Shown piece by piece: positions 24,888 through 34,299 of a stretch of 64,000 nt of DNA; the stretch's first letter is position 1; each line of letters starts with the position of its first letter. The stretch spans positions 1-64,000 of the forward strand of contig NZ_RJUB01000141.1 in NCBI RefSeq assembly GCF_024343615.1, read 5' to 3'. Origin of the DNA: Ferruginibacter sp. HRS2-29 (GTDB lineage Bacteria > Bacteroidota > Bacteroidia > Chitinophagales > Chitinophagaceae). The translations under genes were made by a program, and so were the position numbers. Below the pieces are notes generated by a model. The model was not told the DNA's origin. It worked only from the letters and a program-made list of their open reading frames with translations, and searched no databases.

Positions 24888-27383
24888 ATGCGTATCATTC
24901 CGCTTCTCATTACCGCGTCACTCTTTTGCGCTTCTGTTTCTGCCCAGGTTTACAAAGACCCCAAAAAGCCGGTAGAGGAAAGGGTTTCCAGCCTTCTTTC
25001 AGAAATGACCCTGGATGAAAAACTGGATTATATCGGCGGTGTGGAGGCCTTTTATATCCGTGATATCGGGCGGCTTGGCTTACCGAAGATCAAAATGTCC
25101 GACGGCCCGGTGGGTGTACGCACGTACGGAAAAGCGGTGGCATACCCTGCTTCCATCCTGAGTGCCGCCACGTGGGATACTTCGCTGGTAAGGCAACTGG
25201 GCAGTGCACTTGGCAGGGATGCCAAAGCACGCGGGGTGCATATCCTGCTTGCGCCGGGTGTAAATATTTATCGTGCCCCCATGAACGGAAGAAATTTTGA
25301 ATACCTCGGCGAAGACCCGTTCCTCACTTCCCGCCTCGCGGTGAGTTATATAGATGGGGTGCAATCGCAGGATGTGGTGGCTACGGTAAAACATTTTGCT
25401 GCCAACAACCAGGAATGGAACCGCCATCATGTGAGTTCCGATATGGATGAAAGGACATTGCAGGAAATTTATCTTCCCGCTTTCAAAGCGGCCGTTCAGG
25501 AAGCCAATGTGGGTGCGGTGATGAACAGCTACAATCTTGTCAATGGGGTACATGCTACGCAAAATGCCCACCTCAACCGGGATATATTAAAGAACGACTG
25601 GAAGTTTGACGGCATCCTGATGTCCGACTGGGAATCTGTATATGATGGAGTTGCTGCCGCAAAAAACGGGCTTGACCTTGAAATGCCTTCAGCAAAATTC
25701 ATGAATAAAGCCACGCTGATGCCCGCTATCAACGATAGCAGCCTGCCGGTTTCACTCATCAATGATAAGGTGAGCAGGATATTACGCATCATTTTCCGTT
25801 ATGGGTTTTACGACAAAGAACAGCTCGACAAATCCATTCCCGAAGACAATCCGGAGAACGATAAAGTAGCGCTGGAAGTGGCCCGCAACGGAATGGTATT
25901 ATTGAAAAATGATAAGAATACTTTACCGTTTTCTTCCACTAAAATAAAAACACTGGCGGTGATCGGGCCAAATGCGGATGTGTATGTAACCGGCGGTGGA
26001 AGTTCGCAGACAGATCCTTTTCATTCGGTGACCGTGATGCAGGGATTGCAAAAATTGCTCGGCGATAAAGTAAAGCTGGTATATGTTCCCGGCTTCCGCA
26101 ATGTTGAAAATGCTGCGAAAGCATCTGCATTTTTTTCCAATGAAACTGCTACTGAAAAAGGCTTAAAAGCAGAATATTTTAACGGGAAAGAATTAAAGGG
26201 AGAAGTCGTAGCAACCCGTACGGAAGAATTTGCCGATCACAACTGGAAGGAAAATCCGGATGTAACTGGTTTGGGGGCCGATAATTTTTCCGTTCGCTGG
26301 ACGGGTGTTGTAAAACCGTTAAAGACCGACCATTATCGTTTTACCGTAAAAGGTGATGATGGCTACCGGTTATGGATAGACGATAAACTGGTGATCGATG
26401 ACTGGAACGACCATGCAGCTACCATCAACAATGCTGATATAAAACTGGAAGCCGGAAAAACATACCGGATCAGGCTGGAGTATTTTGAAAATGGCGGCGA
26501 CGCGATCATTTCGCTGGCATGGTATCCTGCCGGGGTCGATTTTTCGGAAGCCATTGCTGCCGCAAAAAAAGCAGATGCGGCCATCGTATGCGTGGGGTTC
26601 AATGAAAGCACCGAACATGAAGGCGGCGACCGGCCATTCAACCTGCCTTCCTTGCAGGATGAATTGATAAATGCCATTGCGAAAGCCAATAAAAATACGG
26701 TGGTGGTATTGAATGCAGGTGGTAATGTAAACATGCAGCCCTGGCTCAAAAACGTGAAAGGGTTGCTGCATGCGTGGTTCCCGGGACAGGAAGGCGGAAC
26801 GGCCATCGCCGAAATATTATTCGGAAAAGTGAACCCTTCGGGAAAATTGCCGGCAAGTTTTGAAAAACAATGGAAAGACAACCCGGTGTTCAACAGTTAT
26901 TATGATGAAAACAAAGACCTGCGGGTAAAATATAAGGAAGGATTATTTGTAGGGTATCGTTATTGGGATAGCTCCAGGATCAAGCCGCAGTTCGCTTTCG
27001 GCTATGGATTGTCCTACACCAATTTTACTTATAGCAACCTGCGCATCAGCAATACAGGCGGTACAGGTAAAACGAGTGAGCCGATGGTAACCGTTTCGAT
27101 AGATGTAAAAAATACAGGCAACTATGATGGCGCCGATGTGGTGCAGGTATATGTGCAACAGCAAAAATGCCCGGTGTTAAGGCCTTTCAAAGAACTCAAA
27201 GGTTTTTCGAAAGTCTTTCTGAAAAAAGGTGAAACAAAAACGGTGAAGATACAACTGGATGCCGCTGCCTTTTCTTATTACAAAGGTGCGCAGGGATTCG
27301 GCTACGATCCCGGTATATTTAAAATATTGGTAGCCCGTGCCGCGAATGATGTCCGCATCACAGGAACGGTGGAAATACTTTAA
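24888..27383 (+). CDS. GH3 beta-glucosidase with PA14 domain
   Basis: An 831-aa exported glycoside hydrolase. Signal peptide ends near SVSAQ. The GH3 TIM barrel carries the catalytic nucleophile Asp in ILMSDWESVYDG and substrate-binding KHFAANNQE. The (alpha/beta)6 domain follows and is interrupted by a PA14 domain at about residues 425-555 (EYFNGKEL to ISLAWYPAG), a sugar-binding insert that shapes specificity in many Bacteroidota GH3 enzymes. A fibronectin III-like C-terminal domain closes it. It would release terminal glucose or xylose from plant or microbial glycans. No SusC/D genes are adjacent. A terminator follows. Confidence 0.95.
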   Translation: MRIIPLLITASLFCASVSAQVYKDPKKPVEERVSSLLSEMTLDEKLDYIGGVEAFYIRDIGRLGLPKIKMSDGPVGVRTYGKAVAYPASILSAATWDTSLVRQLGSALGRDAKARGVHILLAPGVNIYRAPMNGRNFEYLGEDPFLTSRLAVSYIDGVQSQDVVATVKHFAANNQEWNRHHVSSDMDERTLQEIYLPAFKAAVQEANVGAVMNSYNLVNGVHATQNAHLNRDILKNDWKFDGILMSDWESVYDGVAAAKNGLDLEMPSAKFMNKATLMPAINDSSLPVSLINDKVSRILRIIFRYGFYDKEQLDKSIPEDNPENDKVALEVARNGMVLLKNDKNTLPFSSTKIKTLAVIGPNADVYVTGGGSSQTDPFHSVTVMQGLQKLLGDKVKLVYVPGFRNVENAAKASAFFSNETATEKGLKAEYFNGKELKGEVVATRTEEFADHNWKENPDVTGLGADNFSVRWTGVVKPLKTDHYRFTVKGDDGYRLWIDDKLVIDDWNDHAATINNADIKLEAGKTYRIRLEYFENGGDAIISLAWYPAGVDFSEAIAAAKKADAAIVCVGFNESTEHEGGDRPFNLPSLQDELINAIAKANKNTVVVLNAGGNVNMQPWLKNVKGLLHAWFPGQEGGTAIAEILFGKVNPSGKLPASFEKQWKDNPVFNSYYDENKDLRVKYKEGLFVGYRYWDSSRIKPQFAFGYGLSYTNFTYSNLRISNTGGTGKTSEPMVTVSIDVKNTGNYDGADVVQVYVQQQKCPVLRPFKELKGFSKVFLKKGETKTVKIQLDAAAFSYYKGAQGFGYDPGIFKILVARAANDVRITGTVEIL

Positions 27384-27391
27384 AAAAATTC

Positions 27392-27433
27392 AACCTGATC
27401 CATATCGTAAAAAATAGCGGATCAGGTTTTTTA
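27392..27433. terminator. Terminator between the GH3 gene and a convergent gene
   Basis: AACCTGATCC and GGATCAGGTT form a perfect 10-bp stem with a 17-nt loop, followed by TTTTTTA. Confidence 0.75.
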
Positions 27434-27682
27434 TTTCCCCTGGTCTTCAAATCCTTCAAAAGCTCCTGCTTCACCTGCTGATCTTTCTTCATTCAGGCCT
27501 TCTTCTTTCGCAGTTTCGTCCTTTTCGTTAAGGCGGCAGACATCTTTGGGAATTTCGTATTCATCTCCCAGCGGATTACCCGAATCTGCAGGCTGCTTGT
27601 GTTGAAAAACTTCTTTTTGTGAAAACGTTTTTTCGGGAAGGGAAGATGGATCTATGGATGGATCTTTTTGTGGATGTTGCAT
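27431..27682 (-). CDS. Hydrophilic hypothetical protein, 83 aa
   Basis: A charged protein without hydrophobic segments, rich in Glu, Lys, Asp and Pro (DPSIDPSSLPEKTFSQKEVFQH, EDQGK end). Likely unstructured. It is convergent with the GH3 gene, and its 5' side faces the AGTTCACA cluster. No family recognised; codon use looks normal for the region. Confidence 0.5.
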   Translation of the reverse strand: MQHPQKDPSIDPSSLPEKTFSQKEVFQHKQPADSGNPLGDEYEIPKDVCRLNEKDETAKEEGLNEERSAGEAGAFEGFEDQGK

Positions 27683-27739
27683 ACGGATGTTTTCATTTGT
27701 AGGGTAAAATCCATGCCAGCATTGTAAAATGCATGCCCA

Positions 27740-27888
27740 GGTTCACAGAAAGTTCACAAATGGTAAAAGTTCACACGTAAAATGGCCATTTTACCTCAAA
27801 AGTTCACAAAGTTAACTGATTGAAAATGTGGAAATAATAAAAATTTTATACGGAGTTCACAGAAAAAGTTCACATCGAAAAGTTCACA
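27740..27888. repeat. Cluster of seven AGTTCACA repeats around a palindrome
   Basis: AGTTCACA (first copy GGTTCACA) occurs in the same orientation at 27740, 27751, 27768, 27801, 27854, 27867 and 27881. Between copies three and four lies the perfect 18-bp palindrome GTAAAATGGCCATTTTAC at 27777-27794. The cluster fills the 358-bp gap between the 83-aa gene (minus) and the response regulator (plus), so it lies upstream of both. This is the look of a multi-site binding region for one protein. Confidence 0.85.
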
Positions 27889-28040
27889 TCAAAAAAAAAC
27901 GAAAAACTTTTTTGCTGATAGTTACGCGGACTTTTAAAATTTAGCCGAACGAAATCGTGTTAAACCCTTGACTTTAGGGATATTGAGTATTATCTTGCGA
28001 AACCCGGATCACCGTATCGCTTACCAATACCTACTGACCT

Positions 28041-28412
28041 ATGGCCTATATATTAGCACTGGACGACAACTCAGAGATCCTTAATGTATTCCGGATAATC
28101 CTCCGGATGAACGGCCATGAATTGGAGGGTGTAGTTACAAAAGAAGAATTACTGAACTCTTTGAAAAGCAGGCTTCCCGATGCCATCCTGATGGATATAC
28201 AGCTTGGGGATGCCGATGGCCGCGAACTTTGCCTTGAATTGAAAAACACCGTTGCTTACAAGCATATACCTGTCATCCTCATTTCCGCCTCCCCAACCAA
28301 ACTTGCCGGATACAAAAAATATAAAGCCGAGGCGGCGCTGGAAAAACCTTTCGACCTCCAGGAACTGACCACTTCCATTGAAAATGTATTGGTAAAAAAT
28401 ACCGGGCAGTGA
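28041..28412 (+). CDS. Receiver-only response regulator
   Basis: A 123-aa REC domain with Asp52 in LMDIQLGDADGREL as phospho-acceptor, acidic ALDDNSEI at the start, Ser in VILISASP and Lys in ALEKPFD near residue 107. No output domain or adjacent kinase. Its upstream region holds the AGTTCACA cluster. Its 3' side is repeat copy C. Confidence 0.9.
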   Translation: MAYILALDDNSEILNVFRIILRMNGHELEGVVTKEELLNSLKSRLPDAILMDIQLGDADGRELCLELKNTVAYKHIPVILISASPTKLAGYKKYKAEAALEKPFDLQELTTSIENVLVKNTGQ

Positions 28413-28429
28413 TTTTTTTTCCAGGTTGA

Positions 28430-28605
28430 AAGGGATCGCAGATTTCAAAGGGATGAAGGGGATTACACAGATTATTTTGCTGGCGCAAAATGGAAATGCA
28501 GTTTATAAAGTAATCGCGAAATCTTACAAACTGCATTTTCATTTTTTACGAAGTAAAAAAGTAATCTGTGTAATCCCTTGCATCCCTTTGAAATCTGCGA
28601 TCATC
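28430..28605. repeat. Structured intergenic repeat, copy C
   Basis: The outer arms are GGATCGCAGATTTCAAAGGG with ATGAAGGGGATTACACAGATT on the left, and their complements on the right. Inner hairpins are TTTTGC-tggc-GCAAAA and TTTTTTAC-gaa-GTAAAAAA. The central stem pairs AATGCAGTTTATAAAG with CTTACAAACTGCATT. It lies exactly between the convergent response regulator and GH20 genes. Confidence 0.92.
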
Positions 28606-31159
28606 ATTTATTTTCTATCACCGTTGTATAACCTGCCCGCCCTTCGCGATTGAAAACCCTCAACCTGACAAGGCCTTTATCTGTAATTGGTGCACGGTAC
28701 AAGTTGCTTTTGAAAGTGGGGTCTCCCCCATTCACTGTATACCTGATTTCAAAACCTGGAAATTGTGTATTGGCCAACACCGCATTATCCGATACAATGG
28801 CGCCTGCCGGAGGGATACGATAATTGTAGCCACCATTGTAGCGATCGAGCATAGGCAATAAACTGTTGCCCGTGATACTGACAAAAGATGACCAGGCATC
28901 GTTATACCCCTTACGCATAGACGAGGAATCTTTTTCATTTGCCCAGGCCGGATCCTTTTGCCATGCCCGCTCGGCCAACGCCAGCAATCGCGGTAACAAC
29001 ATATATTCCAATTGCTGCGGACCTTTGATGGTTTCTGCCCACAAAGCCGCCTGGATACCCAGCACATTTGTTTTGCCGTAATCAGTCAATCGTTGTTTGT
29101 GTGCAAAAGCGCCCGGCTTTACCGGGTTTCCTTCATGATCCTCTTTCAGGTTTTTTGTAAGATCAAAAGGAATGAAGCCGTACGTTTTTGAAATATCGGT
29201 AATGCCACCCCAGAAATATCCGGGCTCATCATAGGTTTTATAAGACACCATATCGAGGTAAAAATTTGTTACGGGTGTAAGCACTATCTTGTACCCGGCA
29301 TTGGCCAGTTTGTACGCAAGATCTTCATTCCCGCCGATATTGTTCCACACATACAGCCTGAGATCATGGGCGGTAAACCCGGGATTGGGGATCATCACAT
29401 TTTGCCCATCGGTAACCGTTTTACGCAAACCGATCTCTTCCCAACCTGATAAAGCGATGCCTTTATCAGACAATAATTTATTCACTTTTCCAAGATAATA
29501 ATACCAGAGGTCATTCGTATTGTCCAGCGCCGGATCGGCTGCTATCAGTGCATTACAGGCCGGCGATCTTTCCCATGTTCCAGACGGCACTTCATCCCCA
29601 CCAAAATGGATCGTCTTTACCTGAAGCCCCGCCTCTTTGTAAAGGATGTCCACTTCTTCAATTATTTTTCCGATGAACGTATAACAGGAGGGCAGCGCCA
29701 CATTGATCACATTATCGTGAAAAGCCTGTGGGGTTGTGTATTCGGAAGCATCGAGGGTATCCCGCAAAAAATATTTCAGTGCTTCCTCCCGGTTCCCTAT
29801 AGCCATGTATTTGCGGTAGCGAAAATCCATCGCTTTGATAGCCGCCCGGGCATGACCGGGAGTTTCAATTTCCGGGATCACCTGTATATGCCGGTCGTTG
29901 GCATACTGCAGTATTTCGATGAAGTCTTTGCGGGAATAAAATCCGCTTCCGTATAATTTACCCGTATCGGCACCTGAACCATATGCTGAAGGCAGATGGT
30001 TCGCTTCATCGAGCGAATGGCCGCGTTGCGAGCCAAAAGAAGTAAGTTCAGGCAGGCCATTAATTTCAAGCCTCCAGCCTTCATCATCCGTAATATGAAA
30101 ATGGAAAGTATTGAGCTTTAATAACGACATCAGATCGAGTATCCTTTTCACTTCTTCTTTTGTTTGAAAATCCCGCGCCACATCCATCATGAAACCGCGG
30201 TAGCCAAACCTCGGCGCATCGTTCACCTCCACAAAAGGCACCGGTACAGATGCTGCTGATTTACTCCAGGATGCAGCGGGCAAAAGGGTTTTCAGGGATT
30301 GTATACCATAAAATATACCGGCAGATCTGCCGGCGGCGATTGTAATACCTTCCTGCGAAACCTCCAGGTTGTACCCTTCATCCGTAAAACCTTCTTTTTT
30401 GACCAGCCTGATTTTTTTTCCGGAATTGCCAGGAGCAACAGACAATTTTTTGCCGAGCAATTTACCGGCTTCCACAGATAAGTATGCGGCTTCTTTAGCA
30501 AATGCTTCATCTGTTTCTATGCCGGCTTCACCCGTCAAAATAAAACTGCCCTGTCCTTCGGCGTAATTTACCGGCGTAGGAAAAACTTTGCTCAACGGGC
30601 CATTAACAGCACGGTTTATTTGAAGGTTACGATGGTAGATTACAGCAGCATAATCGCTCTGCACGCGGCCGTCGATGGCTTTCAGTTTTATTGGCTTTAC
30701 GGATACATTTTTGATATCATATCCTTTAAGGGGCCGATCGTCCCACACGAGATAAAACCCCTCGGGACAGTCGGATTTATTGATAAGATTATCATCGAGC
30801 AACATTTCAGCAGCAAGACCTTTACCGGGCGTGATCGCTTCCGAACCCGCTATTGGCAATAAACAGAAGAGATTCGCTTTTTGCCGTTCGATCTTCACTT
30901 TTGCGGCAGTATCTTTTACACGAAGGGCACTTTTAGAATTAAAATATATTTTCCAACCCGTTGCAGGCAATATTTTCTTTCCATTGTTCTTTAGAGTAAA
31001 AAGCAGCAATGCCTGTCCGCCATTATTAAAATCATTGGCAACAGCTTCAAAAGTAATTGAGAGGTCGGCAGGATTAAAATTATTGACTTGTGCAGTTGCA
31101 CAAAAATTTTCACCCACTAAAAAGAATAGCAAAAAAATTGCGGCGATCGTTTTTTTCAT
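28604..31159 (-). CDS. GH20 beta-N-acetylhexosaminidase
   Basis: A 851-aa exported hexosaminidase, from the start MKKTIAAIFLLFFLVG at 31159, chosen because it opens a proper signal peptide; an upstream in-frame ATG at 31288 would add 43 residues without one. Domains are an N-terminal chitobiase carbohydrate-binding-like domain, GH20b, the GH20 TIM barrel with the Asp-Glu catalytic pair in HFGGDEVPSGTWE, and a C-terminal chitobiase-type Ig-like domain (GFEIRYTVNGGDPTFKS). It removes terminal GlcNAc or GalNAc, for example from chitin oligomers or host glycans. Substrate-assisted catalysis via the Asp is family knowledge. Confidence 0.95.
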   Translation of the reverse strand: MKKTIAAIFLLFFLVGENFCATAQVNNFNPADLSITFEAVANDFNNGGQALLLFTLKNNGKKILPATGWKIYFNSKSALRVKDTAAKVKIERQKANLFCLLPIAGSEAITPGKGLAAEMLLDDNLINKSDCPEGFYLVWDDRPLKGYDIKNVSVKPIKLKAIDGRVQSDYAAVIYHRNLQINRAVNGPLSKVFPTPVNYAEGQGSFILTGEAGIETDEAFAKEAAYLSVEAGKLLGKKLSVAPGNSGKKIRLVKKEGFTDEGYNLEVSQEGITIAAGRSAGIFYGIQSLKTLLPAASWSKSAASVPVPFVEVNDAPRFGYRGFMMDVARDFQTKEEVKRILDLMSLLKLNTFHFHITDDEGWRLEINGLPELTSFGSQRGHSLDEANHLPSAYGSGADTGKLYGSGFYSRKDFIEILQYANDRHIQVIPEIETPGHARAAIKAMDFRYRKYMAIGNREEALKYFLRDTLDASEYTTPQAFHDNVINVALPSCYTFIGKIIEEVDILYKEAGLQVKTIHFGGDEVPSGTWERSPACNALIAADPALDNTNDLWYYYLGKVNKLLSDKGIALSGWEEIGLRKTVTDGQNVMIPNPGFTAHDLRLYVWNNIGGNEDLAYKLANAGYKIVLTPVTNFYLDMVSYKTYDEPGYFWGGITDISKTYGFIPFDLTKNLKEDHEGNPVKPGAFAHKQRLTDYGKTNVLGIQAALWAETIKGPQQLEYMLLPRLLALAERAWQKDPAWANEKDSSSMRKGYNDAWSSFVSITGNSLLPMLDRYNGGYNYRIPPAGAIVSDNAVLANTQFPGFEIRYTVNGGDPTFKSNLYRAPITDKGLVRLRVFNREGRAGYTTVIENK

Positions 31160-31529
31160 GTAAAAAAAATTTCTCTGTGAAGATAAAGTTTTAAAATTCT
31201 TAGCGAACAAATGCTTCCACTGGCTCATACTACACCAGAGCAACGTCATCATTGCGGGCAGCCTGTTTCGTACGATCTTAGCGCTCACCCAAAATCACTT
31301 AAGGGTACAATTTTATAAGCTGCACTTCCAAAATTATTCCGGCACCCGGCATCCGGCATCTTTCCACAAAAAAAATCTATCTTTATTGCTCTTTAAATCT
31401 CGTTCTGAAATCTGGTAAATCAAAGCGCAGAGATGATAAGCAGCCATCCCAACGGGATGAATCCCTGCTGCGTTAATTCTCCTTATTTCAAACGTTTGGC
31501 CCGTACTTTTTATCTTAAACTGAAAACGA

Positions 31530-31832
31530 ATGAACACGTTGCCCGCCGAAATACAGGAACACTTCTATACTTTGAAAGCTACCCCCAATAAGGATGATGC
31601 AAAAGCTATCGTAGAAGAATTTTTTAAGGAATATAGTCCCGATGAAGCGGAAAGGGAACTATGGCTTTTATTTACCGGGGCGCTTACCAGCCATCATTTT
31701 CCAAATATACATTTGCCGGAAGAAAGGTATTGCATGCTCCACTTTTTCGAATTTATGAAAGCATTGATACATGCGGTTGCAGTAATGAAAAATATACCTG
31801 CTGAAACTGTTTCGGCCGCACAAGATCCATAA
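31530..31832 (+). CDS. Hypothetical protein, 100 aa
   Basis: A soluble, mostly helical protein (EIQEHFYTLKATPNKDDAKAIVEEFFKEYSPDEAERELW). No signal peptide, Cys cluster or membrane segment. It stands alone: the GH20 start is 370 bp to the left and the convergent ligase-like gene is 55 bp to the right. No family recognised. Confidence 0.65.
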   Translation: MNTLPAEIQEHFYTLKATPNKDDAKAIVEEFFKEYSPDEAERELWLLFTGALTSHHFPNIHLPEERYCMLHFFEFMKALIHAVAVMKNIPAETVSAAQDP

Positions 31833-31887
31833 ACAAAACATCTTGCTGCACGCTTCTATGCGAAGGCCTCGCATTATTAATTATTAA

Positions 31888-32391
31888 TTACAATCTAAAT
31901 TTCCACTCCCCTTTTGCTTCCCAAGGCCCACCCCGGTAAAGCCAGCTTCGTATACCGGTAGCCGTGATGTTAAAGGACATGAAATTCCCCTGTAGTTTTC
32001 CGGCTGTTTGTTTTGCTTTGAAAGCCGTCACCTTGTTTTGAACGGTAATATGCGGCCACAATTTTTTCCGGTCCTGCGAGATGAGGTGAGGATCAAACTC
32101 CCGCTGTAACCGGTGATGCAACTGAAGCAATTCATCCGAGAGGATCTCATACGCCACTCCATTCCCGATATTTTTTATTGCGGAGACACCCAGGATCATT
32201 GCAGGCCTGCTGCAAAACTTTTCAACCGTTTTTCCTATCAGCTCATCATCGGATGGTAAATGATGAAACAACGTAAGATGTGCTTTCAGGTAATTACAAT
32301 GCTTGGGGAAATGTTCATCACGGAGCGCATCGAAGTACTCCTGCGCCGGGGGATCCAATGTAAGTGTGAGTATCAATGGGGTTGATGTCAT
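31888..32391 (-). CDS. 2'-5' RNA ligase / cyclic phosphodiesterase-like protein
   Basis: A 167-aa 2H phosphoesterase. The two signature H-x-T/S-x motifs are HLTLFH and HITVQN, spaced about 85 residues apart as in the ThpR/LigT family, which hydrolyses 2',3'-cyclic phosphates of RNA or ligates tRNA halves. It stands alone on the minus strand. The in vivo substrate is unknown. Confidence 0.85.
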   Translation of the reverse strand: MTSTPLILTLTLDPPAQEYFDALRDEHFPKHCNYLKAHLTLFHHLPSDDELIGKTVEKFCSRPAMILGVSAIKNIGNGVAYEILSDELLQLHHRLQREFDPHLISQDRKKLWPHITVQNKVTAFKAKQTAGKLQGNFMSFNITATGIRSWLYRGGPWEAKGEWKFRL

Positions 32392-33090
32392 CCGTATTCA
32401 AAAGTAAGTATGCGTTTTCATACGCATACATTTGTTTATAAACACTTCGTTCAAAACCCGGTCCCGCGGCTGTGGGGTTATTTAAACATTCAACAAAAAA
32501 AGTGTACGGGCCTTGTAAAAAAAAGCACTACAGTAAACTATCGGGCACTACAGTCTTTTTTTTAAAATTGATCCAACTCAATTTCTTTTCGTTCAAAACC
32601 CTCATATTACTTGACCTGTATCAATTCTTAGAAAAAACACTACCTTAAAAGAATACTTGCAACGACAGTTTGTAAATATACCGTGATGTAAATTTGTACT
32701 ATCCAATAACCGAAGAAAAAAACCGTTTTAAAATCTGCTTCCTTTGAAAAAACCATCCTAAGAAGAACCACTGAAACCAATTTCATTCATGAAAGACCTT
32801 CTCCATAGAAGGTTTTTTTCATTTGTGCACGAAGGCAGATGCTGTTGACAGCCCACCGGCTGCTGGTAGTTTGCAATGATTGAAGTGCATTATTTCCCTG
32901 AAATTTCTTAACATTAAAATTTAGTAGGCTGCATTTCCAAAATTCATCCAGCATCCAGCATCCAACATATCCGTCCGAACGGCGTTCAGCCGGGCGGGCA
33001 GTATCCGCATTCTTAATTCTTAATTCTTAATTGATTCAGGCATGATTATCGCATCCGTTTTCATTGTATTTTACATTAAAACCATCAGCA
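32392..33090. other. 700-bp intergenic region
   Basis: No protein gene is visible. It holds a candidate small RNA unit (32669-32819, separate entry), CATCCAG and TTAATTC 7-bp repeats at 32943-32965 and 33011-33033, and a GC-rich patch near 32975. It lies between two divergent genes. Confidence 0.7.
32669..32819 (+). ncRNA. Candidate small RNA with its own promoter and terminator
   Basis: TTTG at 32669 and TAAATTTG at 32689-32696 match the -33 and -7 elements of Bacteroidota promoters. A perfect hairpin ACCTTCT-ccat-AGAAGGT (32796-32813) followed by seven T ends the unit about 115 nt downstream. No open frame of note lies between. The transcript, start site and function are inferred. Confidence 0.4.
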
Positions 33091-34047
33091 ATGAAAGCAA
33101 TAAGATTACATGAATTCGGCGGCCCAGAAAACCTGAAAATAGAAGAAACAGATCAGCCATCCATTACAGACAGCCAGGTATTCGTAAAAGTGTATGCAGC
33201 TTCGGTCAATCAATATGAAATAAAAGTGGCATCGGGCATGATGCAGAAAATGGTGCCGGTAGAACTCCCCTTCATACCCGGCAGCGATTTCGCCGGGGTG
33301 ATAGAAAAAGTCGGGAAGAACGTGACGGGTTTTAAAGCGGGTGATGAAGTATACGGACAATCTGCAAAATTTGCTGCTTATGCTGAATATCTCGCCGCCG
33401 AATCAGCGGCCATCGCCCTCAAGCCAAGGTCGCTCGATTGGGTGCAGGCAGCTTCAGTACCGGTGGTAGCGCTTACGGCCTACCAGGCTTTATTTCTCCA
33501 CGGGCACCTGAAAGCCGGACAAACTGTATTGATACATGGTGCTGCCGGCGCGGTAGGCGCCTATGCAGTTCAGCTTGCCAAAAATGGCGGCGCTCATGTT
33601 ATGGCCACCGCATCGGGCGTGGATGCGGATTTTTTGCACCGCATGGGTGCGGAAAAAGTATTCGCTTACGAAACCGATAAATTTGAAGACCAGTTGCAGG
33701 GTGTGGATCTTGTAGTGGACCTTATTGGCGGTGAAACGCAAAAACGTTCTTACGCTGTAATGAAAGAAGGAGGAAAACTGGTGGCCACCAGCCAGCCGCC
33801 CAACGAGGAAGAAGCAAAAAAACACGGCGTCTCTGCCATCATGATGAATATGAAGGCCAATACCGAAGACCTCAACGAGCTGGCCGTACTCATCGACGAA
33901 GGAATATTACATATTGATGTGGCAAAAGTATACCCGATGGAAGAAGTTGCTGAAGCATGGAGAGCCATTGCCGGAAACATTGCCAAAGACGGCTCTAAAG
34001 GGAAAAAGATCGGGCACGGGAAAGCAGTGCTGCAAATCGCGGATTAA
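33091..34047 (+). CDS. NADP-dependent quinone oxidoreductase-like (zinc-free MDR)
   Basis: A 318-aa medium-chain dehydrogenase/reductase. GroES-like N-terminal domain from MKAIRLHEFGGPENLKIEE, then the Rossmann domain with VLIHGAAGAVGAYAVQLAK (AxxGxxG cofactor site). The zinc-binding Cys/His residues of alcohol dehydrogenases are missing, so this is the QOR-type group, which reduces quinones or enones with NADPH. The start at 33091 was preferred to 33064 because MKAIRL is the normal family start. It ends at repeat copy D. Confidence 0.92.
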   Translation: MKAIRLHEFGGPENLKIEETDQPSITDSQVFVKVYAASVNQYEIKVASGMMQKMVPVELPFIPGSDFAGVIEKVGKNVTGFKAGDEVYGQSAKFAAYAEYLAAESAAIALKPRSLDWVQAASVPVVALTAYQALFLHGHLKAGQTVLIHGAAGAVGAYAVQLAKNGGAHVMATASGVDADFLHRMGAEKVFAYETDKFEDQLQGVDLVVDLIGGETQKRSYAVMKEGGKLVATSQPPNEEEAKKHGVSAIMMNMKANTEDLNELAVLIDEGILHIDVAKVYPMEEVAEAWRAIAGNIAKDGSKGKKIGHGKAVLQIAD

Positions 34048-34299
34048 AAATTACGAATTACGAATTACGAATCAGAGCGAAGATTGAAGCGAAAAGGGAT
34101 CGCAGATTTCAAAGGGATAAAAAAGATTTCACAGATTGTTTTGCTGGTGCAAAACGAAAATGCAGTTTGTACAGGAAATTCAACCTGGTACAAACTGCAT
34201 TTCTGTTTTTACGAAGTAAAAATAATCTGTGCAATCCCCTTCATCCCTTTGAAATCTGCGATCCCCTTTCGCTCCATTCTTAATTCTTAATTCTTAATT
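34048..34299. repeat. Structured intergenic repeat, copy D
   Basis: Outer arms AGGGATCGCAGATTTCAAAG and its complement at the right. Hairpins TTTTGC-tggt-GCAAAA and TTTTTAC-gaa-GTAAAAA. The central stem is AAATGCAGTTTGTAC / GTACAAACTGCATTT, where other copies have TTTATAAA on both sides; the change is compensated. Flanked by ATTACGA repeats at 34050-34072 and TTAATTC repeats at 34278-34298. Between convergent genes; its last bases touch the stop of the next gene. Confidence 0.92.
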
